Assembly (NCBI RefSeq): GCF_001705665.1
Contig: NZ_MDHA01000044.1
Span: forward strand, 124,001 to 188,000
Origin: Thioclava sp. SK-1
GTDB taxonomy: Bacteria > Pseudomonadota > Alphaproteobacteria > Rhodobacterales > Rhodobacteraceae
Length of the DNA: 64,000 nt
Direction: 5' to 3'
In this document: positions 63,381 to 64,000 of the stretch, piece by piece
Numbering within the stretch: the first letter of the stretch is position 1
How the letters are laid out: every line of letters begins with the position of its first letter
Program-made: the position numbers and the translations under genes
Notes under the pieces: model-generated
Seen by the model: the letters and a program-made list of their open reading frames with translations, nothing else
What the model was told of the DNA's origin: nothing
Databases searched by the model: none

Positions 63381-64000
63381 ATGGACCCAACCACCCTGCC
63401 GCAAGACATCCAGCATATTGAAGACAGCGTTACCGAAGCCGTTGGTGCGGCGGTTGAACAAACCACCCGGTTCTTGCCCGATTGGGCGGCCAGCGTTCTG
63501 GTGCTGGTGGTTTTCGCTCTGGCCGCGCTACTGCTGTATCGGTTTGTACTAAGTATGCTGACGCGGATGGTGGCATCGCGCGATCTGTTCTGGCGCTCCC
63601 TTGTGTCACGTTCGGCGCAGCCGCTGCGGATGGTGCTTCTGATTGCGGGTGTTGGTATCGGGATCAAAACCGCCCCGATGTCGGATCAGGCAGCAAGGAT
63701 CCTGGGCCACATTCTGTTGGTCAGTTTCATTATCTGCATCGCCTGGATCTGCCATACGGCACTGTTCATCTGGACCACGTTGCATATGCGCAGGTTCAAA
63801 CTGGATGCCGAAGACAACCTTCTGGCCCGCAAACATGTCACGCAGACCCGAATTTTACTGCGCGTTGCGAATGTGATGATCGTCGTCTTTGCTATTGCTG
63901 CCGCCTTAATGACCTTTCCTGCCGTGCGCCAATATGGTGTGTCCTTGCTGGCGGCGGGCGGCGCGGCAGGGATTGTGGTCGGCCTGGCCTTACAGCCCTT
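63381..64000 (+). CDS. MscS-type mechanosensitive ion channel (5' part)
   Basis: The frame stays open to the right edge, giving 206 residues. Residues 1-30 are polar and acidic, followed by at least four hydrophobic helices ('AASVLVLVVFALAALLLYRF', 'MVLLIAGVGIGIKT', 'ILLVSFIICIAWICHTALFI', 'VMIVVFAIAAALMTF'). The last visible segment, 'GVSLLAAGGAAGIVVGLALQ', is the pore-lining TM3 of MscS with its Gly/Ala pattern. Such channels release osmolytes on hypo-osmotic shock. AAGGA at 63370-63374 lies 6 bases before the chosen ATG at 63381; the ATG at 63378 is only 3 bases away and less likely. The cytoplasmic beta domain is outside the window. Confidence 0.9.
   Translation, partial: MDPTTLPQDIQHIEDSVTEAVGAAVEQTTRFLPDWAASVLVLVVFALAALLLYRFVLSMLTRMVASRDLFWRSLVSRSAQPLRMVLLIAGVGIGIKTAPMSDQAARILGHILLVSFIICIAWICHTALFIWTTLHMRRFKLDAEDNLLARKHVTQTRILLRVANVMIVVFAIAAALMTFPAVRQYGVSLLAAGGAAGIVVGLALQP

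Overview
The window is GC-rich DNA whose gene content points to a marine-type alphaproteobacterium, most likely Rhodobacterales (Roseobacter group). The signs are an LEPR-XLL giant protein, a SapC-family protein, a short-chain fatty acyl regulator with a DUF2083-type C-terminus, a symporter-fused histidine kinase and a stand-alone FliM/FliN (SpoA) protein. This placement is inferred from gene families; no rRNA or tRNA gene was seen.

Layout. (1) 1-55674, minus strand: one gene of about 53.6 kb (17,860 codons), followed by a DUF3467 gene, a TolC-like outer-membrane lipoprotein gene and the first 35 codons of a further exported protein that runs off the left edge. Spacings are short and the ribosome sites good, so this looks like one operon: a giant surface or secreted protein with at least part of its export machinery. 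(2) 55675-55946: divergent control region. (3) 55947-56693, plus strand: SapC-family gene. (4) 56928-63145, minus strand: SpoA-domain protein, sodium:solute symporter/histidine kinase fusion, small two-helix membrane protein, receiver-only response regulator and ScfR-like regulator. The kinase, small protein and receiver are tightly coupled. (5) 63381-64000, plus strand: start of an MscS-type mechanosensitive channel.

The giant protein is the main object. In order it has: an LEPR-XLL-like N-terminus with no Sec signal; an autotransporter-like segment; a 5,800-residue zone built on a unit of about 510 residues whose anchor Trp occurs seven times; a non-repetitive zone of about 2,000 residues with an OmpA-like stretch and an EF-hand-like loop; an RTX calcium-binding block near the middle; hemagglutinin-like repeats interrupted by an aromatic-rich segment with a C-type-lectin-like domain (EPN motif); about 13 Ig-like modules with an inserted GxGY repeat array; a long second hemagglutinin-like array with a 66-71 residue period; three near-identical 47-residue repeats; and an acidic C-terminus. 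Three different inserts (about 672, 831 and 578 residues) sit in the same slot of the 510-residue unit.

How the genes may work together (inference): the giant protein is probably a cell-surface or extracellular adhesin exported through the TolC-like lipoprotein and the partly seen neighbour, with DUF3467 as a small accessory. SapC, whose family name comes from a Campylobacter S-layer locus, is divergently transcribed from the same control region. The right-hand cluster looks like a nutrient-sensing module, perhaps for acetate or other short-chain acids.
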